64,000 nt of DNA, taken from Crocinitomicaceae bacterium (GTDB taxonomy: Bacteria > Bacteroidota > Bacteroidia > Flavobacteriales_G > Salibacteraceae). The stretch lies in contig PAME01000019.1 of the NCBI GenBank assembly GCA_002707155.1, positions 186,001 through 250,000 of the forward strand, read 5' to 3'. The notes beneath the pieces were generated by a model. The model was not told the DNA's origin. It saw nothing but the letters and a program-made list of their open reading frames with translations, and ran no database searches. Numbering within the stretch: the stretch's first letter is position 1; every line of letters begins with the position of its first letter. Positions 27,082 through 36,909 of this stretch are shown here, piece after piece. The translations under genes were made by a program, and so were the position numbers.

Positions 27082-27708
27082 ATGGAAAGGTTACCAATAT
27101 CCATGATGCAATTGTTTGAAAAACCATTGCAGGAAGAATTGGAGCAAAAAGCTCAAGTTCGAACTTTTAACGAAGGTGATGTAATTATTGAAATTGATCA
27201 ATACATTAAAAGCATTCCCATTGTTGTAAAAGGAACGGTTAAGGTGATTCGAGAGGATGTTGAAGGCAACGAGCTGTTTTTGTATTATGTAAATGCAGGT
27301 TCAACCTGCGCTATGAGTCTTACCTGCTGCATGCGCGATCAAAAAAGTCAGATTCGAGCAATCGCTGAAGAACCCGTTGAGTTAATGGCAATTCCGGTTA
27401 AAGAAATGGATCGTTGGATGATGGAATACAGGAGTTGGAAAGACTTTGTAATGCGCTCTTATTCGAGTCGATTCGAGGAACTATTGAACACCATTGACCT
27501 AATTGCATTTCATCACATGGACAACCGTTTAATTGCATACCTGGAAAAGAAGGCGGAAGTGCATCAATCAAAATCCATTAATGTTAAACACCAAGAAATT
27601 GCTATTGAATTAAGCTCTAGCAGGGAAGCGGTGAGTCGACTCTTAAAAAAGTTGGAGCAAATGGGTAAGGTTAAACTGCACAGAAATCGAATTGAATTGC
27701 TCTACTAA
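27082..27708 (+). CDS. Crp/Fnr-family transcriptional regulator
   Basis: A 208-residue regulator with an N-terminal cyclic-nucleotide-binding-like domain (residues 15-130) and a C-terminal winged helix with the recognition segment ELSSSREAVSRLLKKLEQMG. A cluster of cysteines (STCAMSLTCCMRD) sits where FNR-like proteins sense redox or where this branch binds a cofactor. It lies 3 bp after the glycosyltransferase gene, so it is part of that operon at the RNA level. Confidence 0.87.
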   Translation: MERLPISMMQLFEKPLQEELEQKAQVRTFNEGDVIIEIDQYIKSIPIVVKGTVKVIREDVEGNELFLYYVNAGSTCAMSLTCCMRDQKSQIRAIAEEPVELMAIPVKEMDRWMMEYRSWKDFVMRSYSSRFEELLNTIDLIAFHHMDNRLIAYLEKKAEVHQSKSINVKHQEIAIELSSSREAVSRLLKKLEQMGKVKLHRNRIELLY

Positions 27709-27782
27709 CTTCCTTTTCCAGTTGAAATGAATACATGCACAAAGCACTTGTAAAAAACTTGATCATAGTAATTGCTTATTAA

Positions 27783-28337
27783 ATGAGCTACTTTGACAAC
27801 GAAACGTTCAAACAGATAAAGGAGGTGGGAATTGGCCATTATGTCAATTGTACATTTAAAAGCTGTGATTTAAGCGGTTTGGACTTCAAATTATTCGAGT
27901 TTGAAGAATGTGAATTTGTCGATTGTAATATTTCCAATGCACGTTGGGCAAACGCCAAGTTGCAAAACATATCCTTTTCGGGTTGCAAAATGATAGGTAA
28001 CTCTTTTGAAAACGCAAATGCATTTTTATTGGAAATCCATTTTCAAGCTTGTGCGCTAAACATGAGTACTTTTTATGGACTAACTCTTAAAAAAAGTACG
28101 TTTATCCATTCTAATTTAGCAGAATGTGAGTTTTCGGACGCGGATTTGCAATCCTGCCAATTCAATGATAGTCAAATGGTTGGTGCTATTTTTGAAAATA
28201 CTAATCTCCAGAAATCAGACTTTAGAAATGCTCTTGGCTATTCTATTGACCCTAGGCAAAACAAATTAAAAAATGCACAGTTCAGCGAATCGGTAATCAG
28301 TGGTCTACTAGATAGCTTTAAAATTAAAATTGAATAA
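27783..28337 (+). CDS. Pentapeptide-repeat protein
   Basis: A 184-residue protein made almost wholly of pentapeptide repeats A(D/N)LxX, for example CTFKSCDLSGLDF, CNISNARWANAKLQN, SNLAECEFSDADLQ and ENTNLQKSDFRNAL. It should fold as a right-handed quadrilateral helix, like Qnr/MfpA, and end with the PRQNKLKNAQFS tail typical of this class. Qnr-like gyrase protection is possible but not shown. It converges on the next gene with a 2-bp gap. Confidence 0.85.
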   Translation: MSYFDNETFKQIKEVGIGHYVNCTFKSCDLSGLDFKLFEFEECEFVDCNISNARWANAKLQNISFSGCKMIGNSFENANAFLLEIHFQACALNMSTFYGLTLKKSTFIHSNLAECEFSDADLQSCQFNDSQMVGAIFENTNLQKSDFRNALGYSIDPRQNKLKNAQFSESVISGLLDSFKIKIE

Positions 28338-28339
28338 AT

Positions 28340-29080
28340 TTATTCTGCTTTGTTTTCCTCGGTATCCATTTCAGAGTAACTCGTCTCATAGATTTGATTA
28401 TACATCTCGAAGTAGACCAAGTAAAGCATTGGAAATGCCACAAGCAGGCCTACGCCACAAGTAACAATAGTAGCAATAGAAATACCTATTCCAAGTAATA
28501 AGAGCATAACTACAGCGGGAGTAAAATTCTTCCCAATTGTTCTTCTTGAAACCTCTATTGCTGGCCAAAAATTTAGTTTTCCTATAACGATTAATGGAAG
28601 TGCTAAAATGTACGAAACTCCAACATAAAGAAAATAAATGACGGCGACGAGCGTGGATAGAATACCCGAAGTGCTGGCGATGTTAGCTAATAGAGACTTG
28701 CCTAGTTGTTCCAGAATTTCAGGACTATTTGATCCGCCAGTTAAAATTGAAACGAAATCATTAAATGGAAATACAAAACCAAATAGTATAACAAAGCCGG
28801 GAAGTAATATTACAAGATAAGTTACGGTATAAAGGAATATGGGCAGAATAAACGAAAAACCGCCAAAGAAATCTTTAAATTCTGCTGTATTGTTTTGCTG
28901 TTTTGAGGCATAAATATAGAAACCTGCACCAAGCAGCAGTTGGATAAAACTGCTCATGTAATTGAGTACAGGGATCATAGTTATAACGCTACTAATTATG
29001 AAAAAAAGTAATGTGTAACCGACGTAGGTTCCTATTTGAGCTTTGAGTTTTGACCATGCAGATTTTAGGTAGCTGCTCAT
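28340..29080 (-). CDS. Polytopic membrane protein
   Basis: A 246-residue inner-membrane protein with about six hydrophobic helices and a charged C-terminal tail (SYSEMDTEENKAE). Helix-breaking glycines and YxLxLPLIVIGKLNFWPAIEVS, a motif seen in DUF975/GlpF-like integral proteins of Bacteroidota, are present. Transport substrate or partner unknown. Confidence 0.7.
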   Translation of the reverse strand: MSSYLKSAWSKLKAQIGTYVGYTLLFFIISSVITMIPVLNYMSSFIQLLLGAGFYIYASKQQNNTAEFKDFFGGFSFILPIFLYTVTYLVILLPGFVILFGFVFPFNDFVSILTGGSNSPEILEQLGKSLLANIASTSGILSTLVAVIYFLYVGVSYILALPLIVIGKLNFWPAIEVSRRTIGKNFTPAVVMLLLLGIGISIATIVTCGVGLLVAFPMLYLVYFEMYNQIYETSYSEMDTEENKAE

Positions 29081-29510
29081 TTCAAATGAGTAGCCATCTT
29101 GCTAGGCTTTGGAGTAATTTTTCATTATTTAGAGTTTTGAGAATGCTTTATATAAGCAAATTAACAGATAAAGTGAGTAATATGCAAGGAGTAAATAGAG
29201 CAGTGATAGGGTTTGTAGTGAATGATACTGGTGTGGTCAAAATGTCCTTTAAATAGCTTAGTAGAAGCGGTTTTAGTGCCATATGCTAAACAATTAAACC
29301 TATGTACCGCTTTATATAGCAGCTGGGTAGAACGGTTTTTTGTCCAAGAGGGTTAAGTGCAAAAAGAAATAAATAACGTGGGCCCAATAGAAAATTTGAT
29401 TTTCTAAAAATCACGGATTCTTTCATTGCGTTTAACACAGGTATAAAACTAAAGAATCTCTGATAGTTGTTATATGATGTTGGTAAATTGAATATTACCT
29501 TTGAAAACCA
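29081..29510. other. Gene-free stretch
   Basis: About 430 bp between the membrane protein and the DUF6155 gene. The short plus-strand frame across 29050-29256 overlaps the preceding gene's start and has no protein-like features. I see no repeat, RNA gene or terminator; the last 100 bp presumably hold the DUF6155 promoter. Confidence 0.5.
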
Positions 29511-30020
29511 ATGAGCAAAAGAGCACTTAAGAAATATTTAGAGGAACTTACCAAAAAGCAGCTGGAAGAGCAGTGTATGGATTTGTACTTGAAATTTAAG
29601 GAGGTAAAAACCTACTACAATTTTGTATTCAATCCCAACGAGAAAAAATTACTGGAAGAGGCTAAAGTTAAAGTAAGCCAGGAGTATTATCCAACAGGAA
29701 AACGCCGCCGTCCAAAAATGCGCCGAACGATTGCCCAAAAACTGATTAAGCATTTTATGCTTTTAGAGGTCGACCCAATGATTATTGGCGATCTTATGTT
29801 TTTTAATATCGAAATCGCACAAACCTTTCGATCGCATCGCACGGTTCATCAGGACTCATTTTACACCAGTATGTTGCGTTCGTTTGAGCAAGCGCTAGAG
29901 TACACAAAAGAACAAGATGTTTATGTTGACTTTAAAGACCGCGCAGAACTCATCTGCAAAACCACCGAAGAGCAAGAGTGGTTTAACCAAGAAGCTTTTT
30001 GGGCGGTAAAAGGGGAGTAG
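29511..30020 (+). CDS. DUF6155 family protein
   Basis: A 169-residue soluble helical protein matching DUF6155 (MSKRALKKYLEELTKKQLEE, NFVFNPNEKKLLEEAK, KRRRPKMRRTIAQKLIKHF). It is basic in its first half. The family is found mainly in Bacteroidota and has no known role. It converges on the broken katG with a 49-bp gap. Confidence 0.85.
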   Translation: MSKRALKKYLEELTKKQLEEQCMDLYLKFKEVKTYYNFVFNPNEKKLLEEAKVKVSQEYYPTGKRRRPKMRRTIAQKLIKHFMLLEVDPMIIGDLMFFNIEIAQTFRSHRTVHQDSFYTSMLRSFEQALEYTKEQDVYVDFKDRAELICKTTEEQEWFNQEAFWAVKGE

Positions 30021-30069
30021 TCTACCGTTAATTCCATTATGGCTTGAAGGTAGGAGTAGGACTTTAATT

Positions 30070-32262
<2,193 letters not shown>

Positions 32263-32349
32263 TTAGTGTTGAAGTCTTACGAAGTTTTGAAAGTAATTAT
32301 TTTTTGCTCAATTGCGGTCGAAACAAAGCTGTAATTGAAGCTTTTTAAG

Positions 32350-32715
32350 CTAACTTTTTTCTTTTCGATTTAAAATAATGATCAAGGTAAGCCAATCCTC
32401 AGAGTAGTTTGGTTCTCCATTTTCATCATAATCCAGCCACCGCTTATCAAAATCTACATAAACGAGGCAGGATTTGAACCAGCCCGCTTGTTTTCTGATT
32501 TTTCTATAATCTTTAGGAGTAAGTTCAGTAAGAGACTTCGCTGCTAACTCGGGCTTTATGTTACCCAATCCCGCAACTACTTGGTTGTCTTTGATTTTTT
32601 CAGTGTATGCGAGCACTGTTATCGATTTCCGATTGCACTTTCCGCGCTCGATTGCTTGAGAAAAACCAGGTAGAAAGAAAATGGAAAATAGTAGGAGTAG
32701 AGTGTACTTTTTAAT
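32350..32715 (-). CDS. Small exported protein lacking an ATG start
   Basis: The frame encodes a clear signal peptide, KKYTLLLLFSIFFLPGFSQA, then a soluble domain (IKPELAAKSLTELTPKDYRK ... WFKSCLVYVDFDKRWLDYDE). No ATG, GTG or TTG precedes the signal peptide; at the expected place stands ATT (32713-32715) in GCT-ATT-AAA-AAG, and ATA two codons upstream. A single change from ATG to ATT would explain it. The only standard start is a GTG at 32616, which removes the signal peptide. Either translation uses ATT or the gene has lost its start. About 121 residues; family unknown. Confidence 0.5.
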   Translation of the reverse strand: MKKYTLLLLFSIFFLPGFSQAIERGKCNRKSITVLAYTEKIKDNQVVAGLGNIKPELAAKSLTELTPKDYRKIRKQAGWFKSCLVYVDFDKRWLDYDENGEPNYSEDWLTLIIILNRKEKS

Positions 32716-32759
32716 AGCTATTGCCTTTAATTGCCTATGGTAAGGATGATGCTAGTGTA

Positions 32760-34187
32760 TTATTTTTTAGTTCGAGCAGTGAGTCGTTTTAGCATTCCGT
32801 TGAAAATGAAACCATGAAATGGAAATACGAAAAACCAATACAACCTTCCTGCTAATCCTAATGGCCGAAAGGTAGCCGTTTGTGAAAGTTTATCACCTTC
32901 AACTTTAAATTCTAACCAAGCTTCTCCTGGCAATTTCATCTCTGCAAATAGGAGCAGACGCCCTTCTTTTTTGTTGGCATACAATACACGCCAAAAGTCA
33001 ATAGTATCTCCAACATTAATAGAATTGGGGTTTGTGCGTCCTCTTCTGAGTCCTACGCCGCCGGATAATTTGTCAATAAAACCTCTAATTCGCCACAACC
33101 AACTTCCGTAGTACCAGCCGGTATTTCCTCCAATACGCCAAATTTTTTCGATACAATCGCTCCGATTTTCCATGACATTTGTTCTGCTGTCCTTAAAACA
33201 ACCAAAAGAGGGGACTTGAATAAATTCGGAGATGTTAAAGTGTATTCCACTGCTGGAGTAGGCATCTTTCCAGCTTGAAAGAATTTCATTGTTTTCAATT
33301 TTACTAAAAGCTCTTTTTAAAGCCTCCTTATAACTGATGGGGTTCAATTCAAGAATTGTATTGAGTCGATTGTCTCGGCAGATAACCTCTATTTTCATAC
33401 TGTTAACCAGAGAAGAAGCAAGCTTGTAGGAAGTAGAGGTTACGAAGTAGAGCCAATAGGAGGATAGCTTAGGCGTCATAACGGGAACTACGAATATCTT
33501 TCGTTTCAAATTGCGCGCTTTTCCGAAATCCAAGAGCATGTTTTTATAAGACAGCACGTCTGGGCCTCCAATATCAAAGTTTTGTTGGAATGTTTTTGGA
33601 TTAAACAATACTTTTGAAAGGAAAGCAATAACATCCGAAATACCAATGGGTTGGCATTTTGTATTTAGCCATTTCGGCGTAATCATTACCGGTAGTTTCT
33701 CAACCAAATCCCTAATGATTTCGAAGGAGGCACTGCCGGATCCAATAATTATTCCTGCTCGCAATGCCGTGAAATTGTAATCGCCTTTTGCTAGTTCTAA
33801 TTCTACATTTTTTCTCGAAGTTAAGTGCTTAGAAAGTTCAAGTTCATTTGCTATTCCTCCCAAGTAAACAACGTGGTTGACCTTGGTTTTGTTAAGTGCA
33901 TTTCTAAAGTTTATAGCTGAAAGCTCTTCAAGAGCTGCGTAATCTCCTGACGAAGACATGGAATGCACCAAATAGTAAGCTCCATCGATATCTTTAGGTA
34001 TTGCGTCCAATGAAGCTTCATCCAATAAATCCACTTTTATTACTGAAATATTGGCTTTTAAAGATGCCGGAGGATTGAAGCGTTTTATATCCCTAACACA
34101 ACAAACAACTTCATGACCCGCCTCTATTAAGATGGGTAGCAGTCGCTTTCCGATATAGCCTGTTGAGCCTGTAAGTAATATTTTCAT
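32760..34187 (-). CDS. NAD(P)-binding epimerase-like protein with DUF2867 domain
   Basis: A 475-residue protein. Residues 1-290 form an atypical SDR/NmrA-like Rossmann fold beginning KILLTGSTGYIGKRLLP, and residues about 310-470 a DUF2867 domain (GGNTGWYYGSWLWRIRGFID, LPGEAWLEFKV, RPLGLAGRLYWFF). The pairing is common in annotated SDR oxidoreductases of Bacteroidota. The C-terminal START-like fold may bind a lipid or other hydrophobic ligand. Complete. Confidence 0.87.
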   Translation of the reverse strand: MKILLTGSTGYIGKRLLPILIEAGHEVVCCVRDIKRFNPPASLKANISVIKVDLLDEASLDAIPKDIDGAYYLVHSMSSSGDYAALEELSAINFRNALNKTKVNHVVYLGGIANELELSKHLTSRKNVELELAKGDYNFTALRAGIIIGSGSASFEIIRDLVEKLPVMITPKWLNTKCQPIGISDVIAFLSKVLFNPKTFQQNFDIGGPDVLSYKNMLLDFGKARNLKRKIFVVPVMTPKLSSYWLYFVTSTSYKLASSLVNSMKIEVICRDNRLNTILELNPISYKEALKRAFSKIENNEILSSWKDAYSSSGIHFNISEFIQVPSFGCFKDSRTNVMENRSDCIEKIWRIGGNTGWYYGSWLWRIRGFIDKLSGGVGLRRGRTNPNSINVGDTIDFWRVLYANKKEGRLLLFAEMKLPGEAWLEFKVEGDKLSQTATFRPLGLAGRLYWFFVFPFHGFIFNGMLKRLTARTKK

Positions 34188-34275
34188 TCTAATTCCTAGA
34201 AGTTGCTGCCATTTTCATTTGATAAAGGTAGGACAACCTATCTTATACGAGTTGGACAGTTAACCCTTGAATTTG

Positions 34276-34587
34276 TTAATGAAATATCAAAATACATTTT
34301 TCTATTTGTAGGTTGCCGCTTTCGCGAAGAACAGTGTGAAGGTTATAGAGCTTACGACGCGCCAGTTCTAAGCTTAACGCTTTTATTTTTTGTCCGTTTT
34401 TTATAAACGGGTAGGTGAGTAGCAATGGGAAAAAAGTAAAAAATCCAAATCCATTATTAACCGCACTGAATATAAAAATACCTACACAAAAACCAATTAG
34501 TGTTGCATTAACCGTTTTGTTGTACTGAATTTTACCTTTTTCTTTCAGTAAATCTTCGTCTGTGATGTTTGAAAATTGCTCGCTCAT
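34276..34587 (-). CDS. Small membrane protein downstream of an attC-like site
   Basis: A 103-residue protein with two adjacent membrane helices (about residues 28-65) and a basic C-terminus (LELARRKLYNLHTVLRESGN). Its start lies 33 bp after the core of the attC-like site at 34621-34632, which is where a following cassette gene would begin. No attC-like structure follows its stop. No family recognised. Confidence 0.6.
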   Translation of the reverse strand: MSEQFSNITDEDLLKEKGKIQYNKTVNATLIGFCVGIFIFSAVNNGFGFFTFFPLLLTYPFIKNGQKIKALSLELARRKLYNLHTVLRESGNLQIEKCILIFH

Positions 34588-34620
34588 TTTACAAAATGTT
34601 AGTTCGACTTAGTCAATTGG

Positions 34621-34830
34621 ATAACGCCCCATGGCTAAGGCAAGTGCAGGGTAAATGCTTTTGGGCGCGCTGGTAAAATATTCATTTCTATTGCGTTCAG
34701 ATAGAGCGCGTTGGCAACCAACCACCAAAAGCATACGAGCCGTACACTTAGATTTAACAATGTCGTTTATTCGAGGCATTTCGTTTCAAATTTACACAAC
34801 TGCTAGAATTTGCCTTTTAGCCGTTGTTAT
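34621..34830 (-). repeat. attC-like recombination site
   Basis: The 210-bp ends pair as an attC does. In minus-strand order the left side reads ATAAC-aac-GGCTAA-aa-GGCAA and the right side TTGCC-TTAGCC-atggggc-GTTAT, so both outer boxes (ATAAC/GTTAT) and inner boxes (GGCTAA/TTAGCC, GGCAA/TTGCC) are complementary with unequal spacers. Inside, TATGCTTTTGG and CCCAAAAGCATT extend the palindrome. The core GCGTTAT matches the GTTRRRY consensus only in part. No integron integrase is in the window. Confidence 0.6.
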
Positions 34831-35227
34831 GCTTTGTTTTTAGGTAGGCATTCTTTCGAATCCTCTTCCTATCCAAAAGATAATACGTAATGCTGCTGGT
34901 AGGAAAACAAAAAAACAAAGTAAAATAAAGACCTTTTTTAAAATTTTTCGGGCCATAAGTTAAAGTCTTCTTACTAAAGATTTCAGTTAGCCAGCCTATT
35001 GTATAAAATAGATTACACAAAAAACCAAAACCAATAATGGCTAACGGTTCTTGTAAGTCTTCTCCAGGTTTCAGTTCGACTAAAGCATACATGATCTGCA
35101 TACTGACTATTCCACTAATTAGAATAATTCCATTGTAGAGAATTCTTCTTAATTCCCACCATAGAATAATTTGAAACGCATTTCGTTCAATTGAATTTAC
35201 TATTAGCAGTTGGTCTAGTATTTTCAT
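34817..35227 (-). CDS. Cassette-encoded membrane protein
   Basis: A 136-residue protein with three or four hydrophobic helices (about residues 28-52, 63-82 and 98-115) and a basic C-terminus. Its last codons, KHNNG and the TAA stop, are written in the left arm of the attC-like site (AAGCATAACAACGGCTAA), the usual compact arrangement of cassette genes. Function unknown. Confidence 0.7.
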   Translation of the reverse strand: MKILDQLLIVNSIERNAFQIILWWELRRILYNGIILISGIVSMQIMYALVELKPGEDLQEPLAIIGFGFLCNLFYTIGWLTEIFSKKTLTYGPKNFKKGLYFTLFFCFPTSSITYYLLDRKRIRKNAYLKTKHNNG

Positions 35228-35428
35228 TCAGGTTTATAAAGCATAACAACTCGCTAAAGTAAACTTTCCAGTTAAAACATTCACATAGCGCCCCATATAG
35301 GGTAGGCTATGTTTAATATTACACTTATTTCGCATACAGCTATTATCGTGTGCCTAAGAAATAAATACAGCGCAGCAGAAGTGAAAATGCAGCACTCCTC
35401 TTATCTTTGCATTCAAATATCAGATAAC

Positions 35429-35677
35429 ATGAAACGAATTCTATATACAGCAGGTTTAGGTCTTACATTATTCATTTCGGCGGCAGCTATTACTGCTTGC
35501 GGTGGAGAAACCAAAACAGAGTCAAACGAAGTGGCGGTGTACCAATGTCCAATGGATTGCGAAGAAGGTAAAACGTACGATAAAGCGGGAATTTGCCCAG
35601 TATGCGAAATGGAGCTAAAGACTGTAGAAGTCGCTGAGGCGGGTTCGGAAGAAGAAGCTCATGAGCATTCGCATTAA
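35429..35677 (+). CDS. Lipoprotein with heavy-metal-binding domain
   Basis: An 82-residue lipoprotein (signal ending AITAC, lipid Cys near residue 24). The domain YQCPMDCEEGKTYDKAGICPVCEMEL is the HMBD type, with CPM and CPVCxM, as found in CusB/CzcB partners and in small periplasmic metal proteins. A histidine-rich end (EEEAHEHSH) adds ligands. It probably binds Cu or Zn at the membrane. The frame is open from 35309, but the ATG at 35429 starts the signal peptide. Confidence 0.82.
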   Translation: MKRILYTAGLGLTLFISAAAITACGGETKTESNEVAVYQCPMDCEEGKTYDKAGICPVCEMELKTVEVAEAGSEEEAHEHSH

Positions 35678-35681
35678 ATAG

Positions 35682-35701
35682 ATTCCCGACTGCGCGGGAA
35701 T
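35682..35701. repeat. Short palindromic intergenic repeat
   Basis: ATTCCCG-actgcg-CGGGAAT forms a 7-bp perfect stem right after the heavy-metal lipoprotein gene, followed by GACATTAGG. Sequences of this GATTCCCG...CGGGAATGAC type recur in many bacterial intergenic regions. It lacks a T tract, so it is not a standard terminator. Confidence 0.6.
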
Positions 35702-35752
35702 GACATTAGGTAGAGTAGTTGTTTCTATATGAGTCAGAGCAGTAGTCTCTAA

Positions 35753-36709
35753 TTACTCTGTATTCATCCAACGCCAAATCTTTCCAATAAACGTTTTGGG
35801 TTCGTTTTTAGGTTTGCTTGGAGCATCAGATACTTTATGACCTAGCGATGTTTTACTTGCCGTAGATTTTAATTCCTCAATGGCAGCGGCCTTTGGGTTT
35901 TTTGCAAACTTAGTGCTTGTTTTATTGCTTGGCTTGTCTTTTGTTTTTTGATTAGTGTCGTAGCTTTTTACCAATTCCAAATGGCGTTTTCGGGCTTCGG
36001 CTTTTTTCGCTTTTTTGGCGGCTAAGCGTTGCTTTTCAGCTTTTTCCAATTCTTTTTGTTTCCGATCTTCTTCACTTACAATTGGCTTTTTCGATCGTTC
36101 GCTTGGTTTTATCTTTTCTTTTTTAGGTCGGCGTTTTGGTCGGCTGTTAAAGAGGGGAGTAGCATTGGGCAATTCTATCGGAGCATCGTTTTCTTCGCTT
36201 GTACTAGCATCCTTAATCGATTCATCCGCTGCACTGACATCTTCCGGTGCTTTGTCCGGTGCGGGTTCTTCTTTATGAAATTGTGGTAAATCAATTTTGC
36301 CAATTACTTTAAACCCTTCTAGCTTAGGAATTTCTGTTTCAATCTTTTCTATTGGACCTGAAGGTCGAACAAACTCTTCGCCCTGCACATATTCTTTTGG
36401 TTCTGCTACTTCCTCTGATTTTTCTTCAGGTGCAACTTCAACCGCTTTAGTTTGTAGGGCTGCTACAACTCCTTCAATGGCTTTAGTTTTTGAAGGCTTT
36501 TCTTCAGCTACTTGCTCTTCAGGCTCTGCTTCAGATGCTTTATCTTCTGTAATTGGTTTTGCGAAATTTTCCAGTATTATTTCAGTCAATTCATCTTCAA
36601 CTTTAACATTGGGATGAACTTTCAACTCAATACCTTTCTCCTTTTTTAAAAAAGAAACAATCTCTTTTTGAGAAATACCAACTTGTCGGGATAATTGACC
36701 TAAACGCAT
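35753..36709 (-). CDS. IF2_N-domain protein with charged low-complexity region
   Basis: A 318-residue protein. Residues 1-45 (RLGQLSRQVGISQKEIVSFL and KKEKGIELKVHPNVKVED) match the IF2_N module from the start of bacterial initiation factor 2, a small helix-turn-helix-like fold. The rest is acidic/proline-rich (residues 50-180) and then lysine-rich (RRPKKEKIKPSERSKKP, KAEKQRLAAKKAKKAEARKR). No GTPase domain follows. It may bind nucleic acid or ribosomes. The ATG at 36709 is preferred over one 24 bp upstream. Confidence 0.7.
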   Translation of the reverse strand: MRLGQLSRQVGISQKEIVSFLKKEKGIELKVHPNVKVEDELTEIILENFAKPITEDKASEAEPEEQVAEEKPSKTKAIEGVVAALQTKAVEVAPEEKSEEVAEPKEYVQGEEFVRPSGPIEKIETEIPKLEGFKVIGKIDLPQFHKEEPAPDKAPEDVSAADESIKDASTSEENDAPIELPNATPLFNSRPKRRPKKEKIKPSERSKKPIVSEEDRKQKELEKAEKQRLAAKKAKKAEARKRHLELVKSYDTNQKTKDKPSNKTSTKFAKNPKAAAIEELKSTASKTSLGHKVSDAPSKPKNEPKTFIGKIWRWMNTE

Positions 36710-36909
36710 AATTCTAGTTTGTGTGCTGCGCAAATATAATCAAGTCCTCTATTTACACGTACTTCAAGGCGCTTAGTATTCATTTATACAAGAGATTTTC
36801 ATCGTCATTTGTAGCTTTTTAGCAATCGCGTTTAAAACAAATGGGCATTAGGTTTTCTAGAACCTTTTGTTCTCACTACTTTTGCAAATCGAAAAAGTGA
36901 AGAGGGACT

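Larger units (their letters stand above)
34621..35296 (-). mobile_element. Integron-like gene cassette
   Basis: A 12-bp direct repeat, ATGGGGCGYTAT in minus orientation, lies at 35285-35296 and 34621-34632, 664 bp apart. Between them are a single promoterless small gene and the attC-like hairpin, as in an integron cassette. The gene is also flanked by inverted copies of AAAGCATAACAAC (34824-34836 and 35238-35250). Inferred to be a cassette inserted by site-specific recombination; the integrase would be elsewhere. Confidence 0.5.

Noticed and set aside
29050-29256. 68-codon plus-strand frame after the membrane-protein gene
   Set aside because: It overlaps the start of the real minus-strand gene and shows no protein-like pattern.
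35309-35428. Upstream extension of the heavy-metal lipoprotein gene
   Set aside because: The added 40 residues precede a perfect lipoprotein signal, which must be at the N-terminus.
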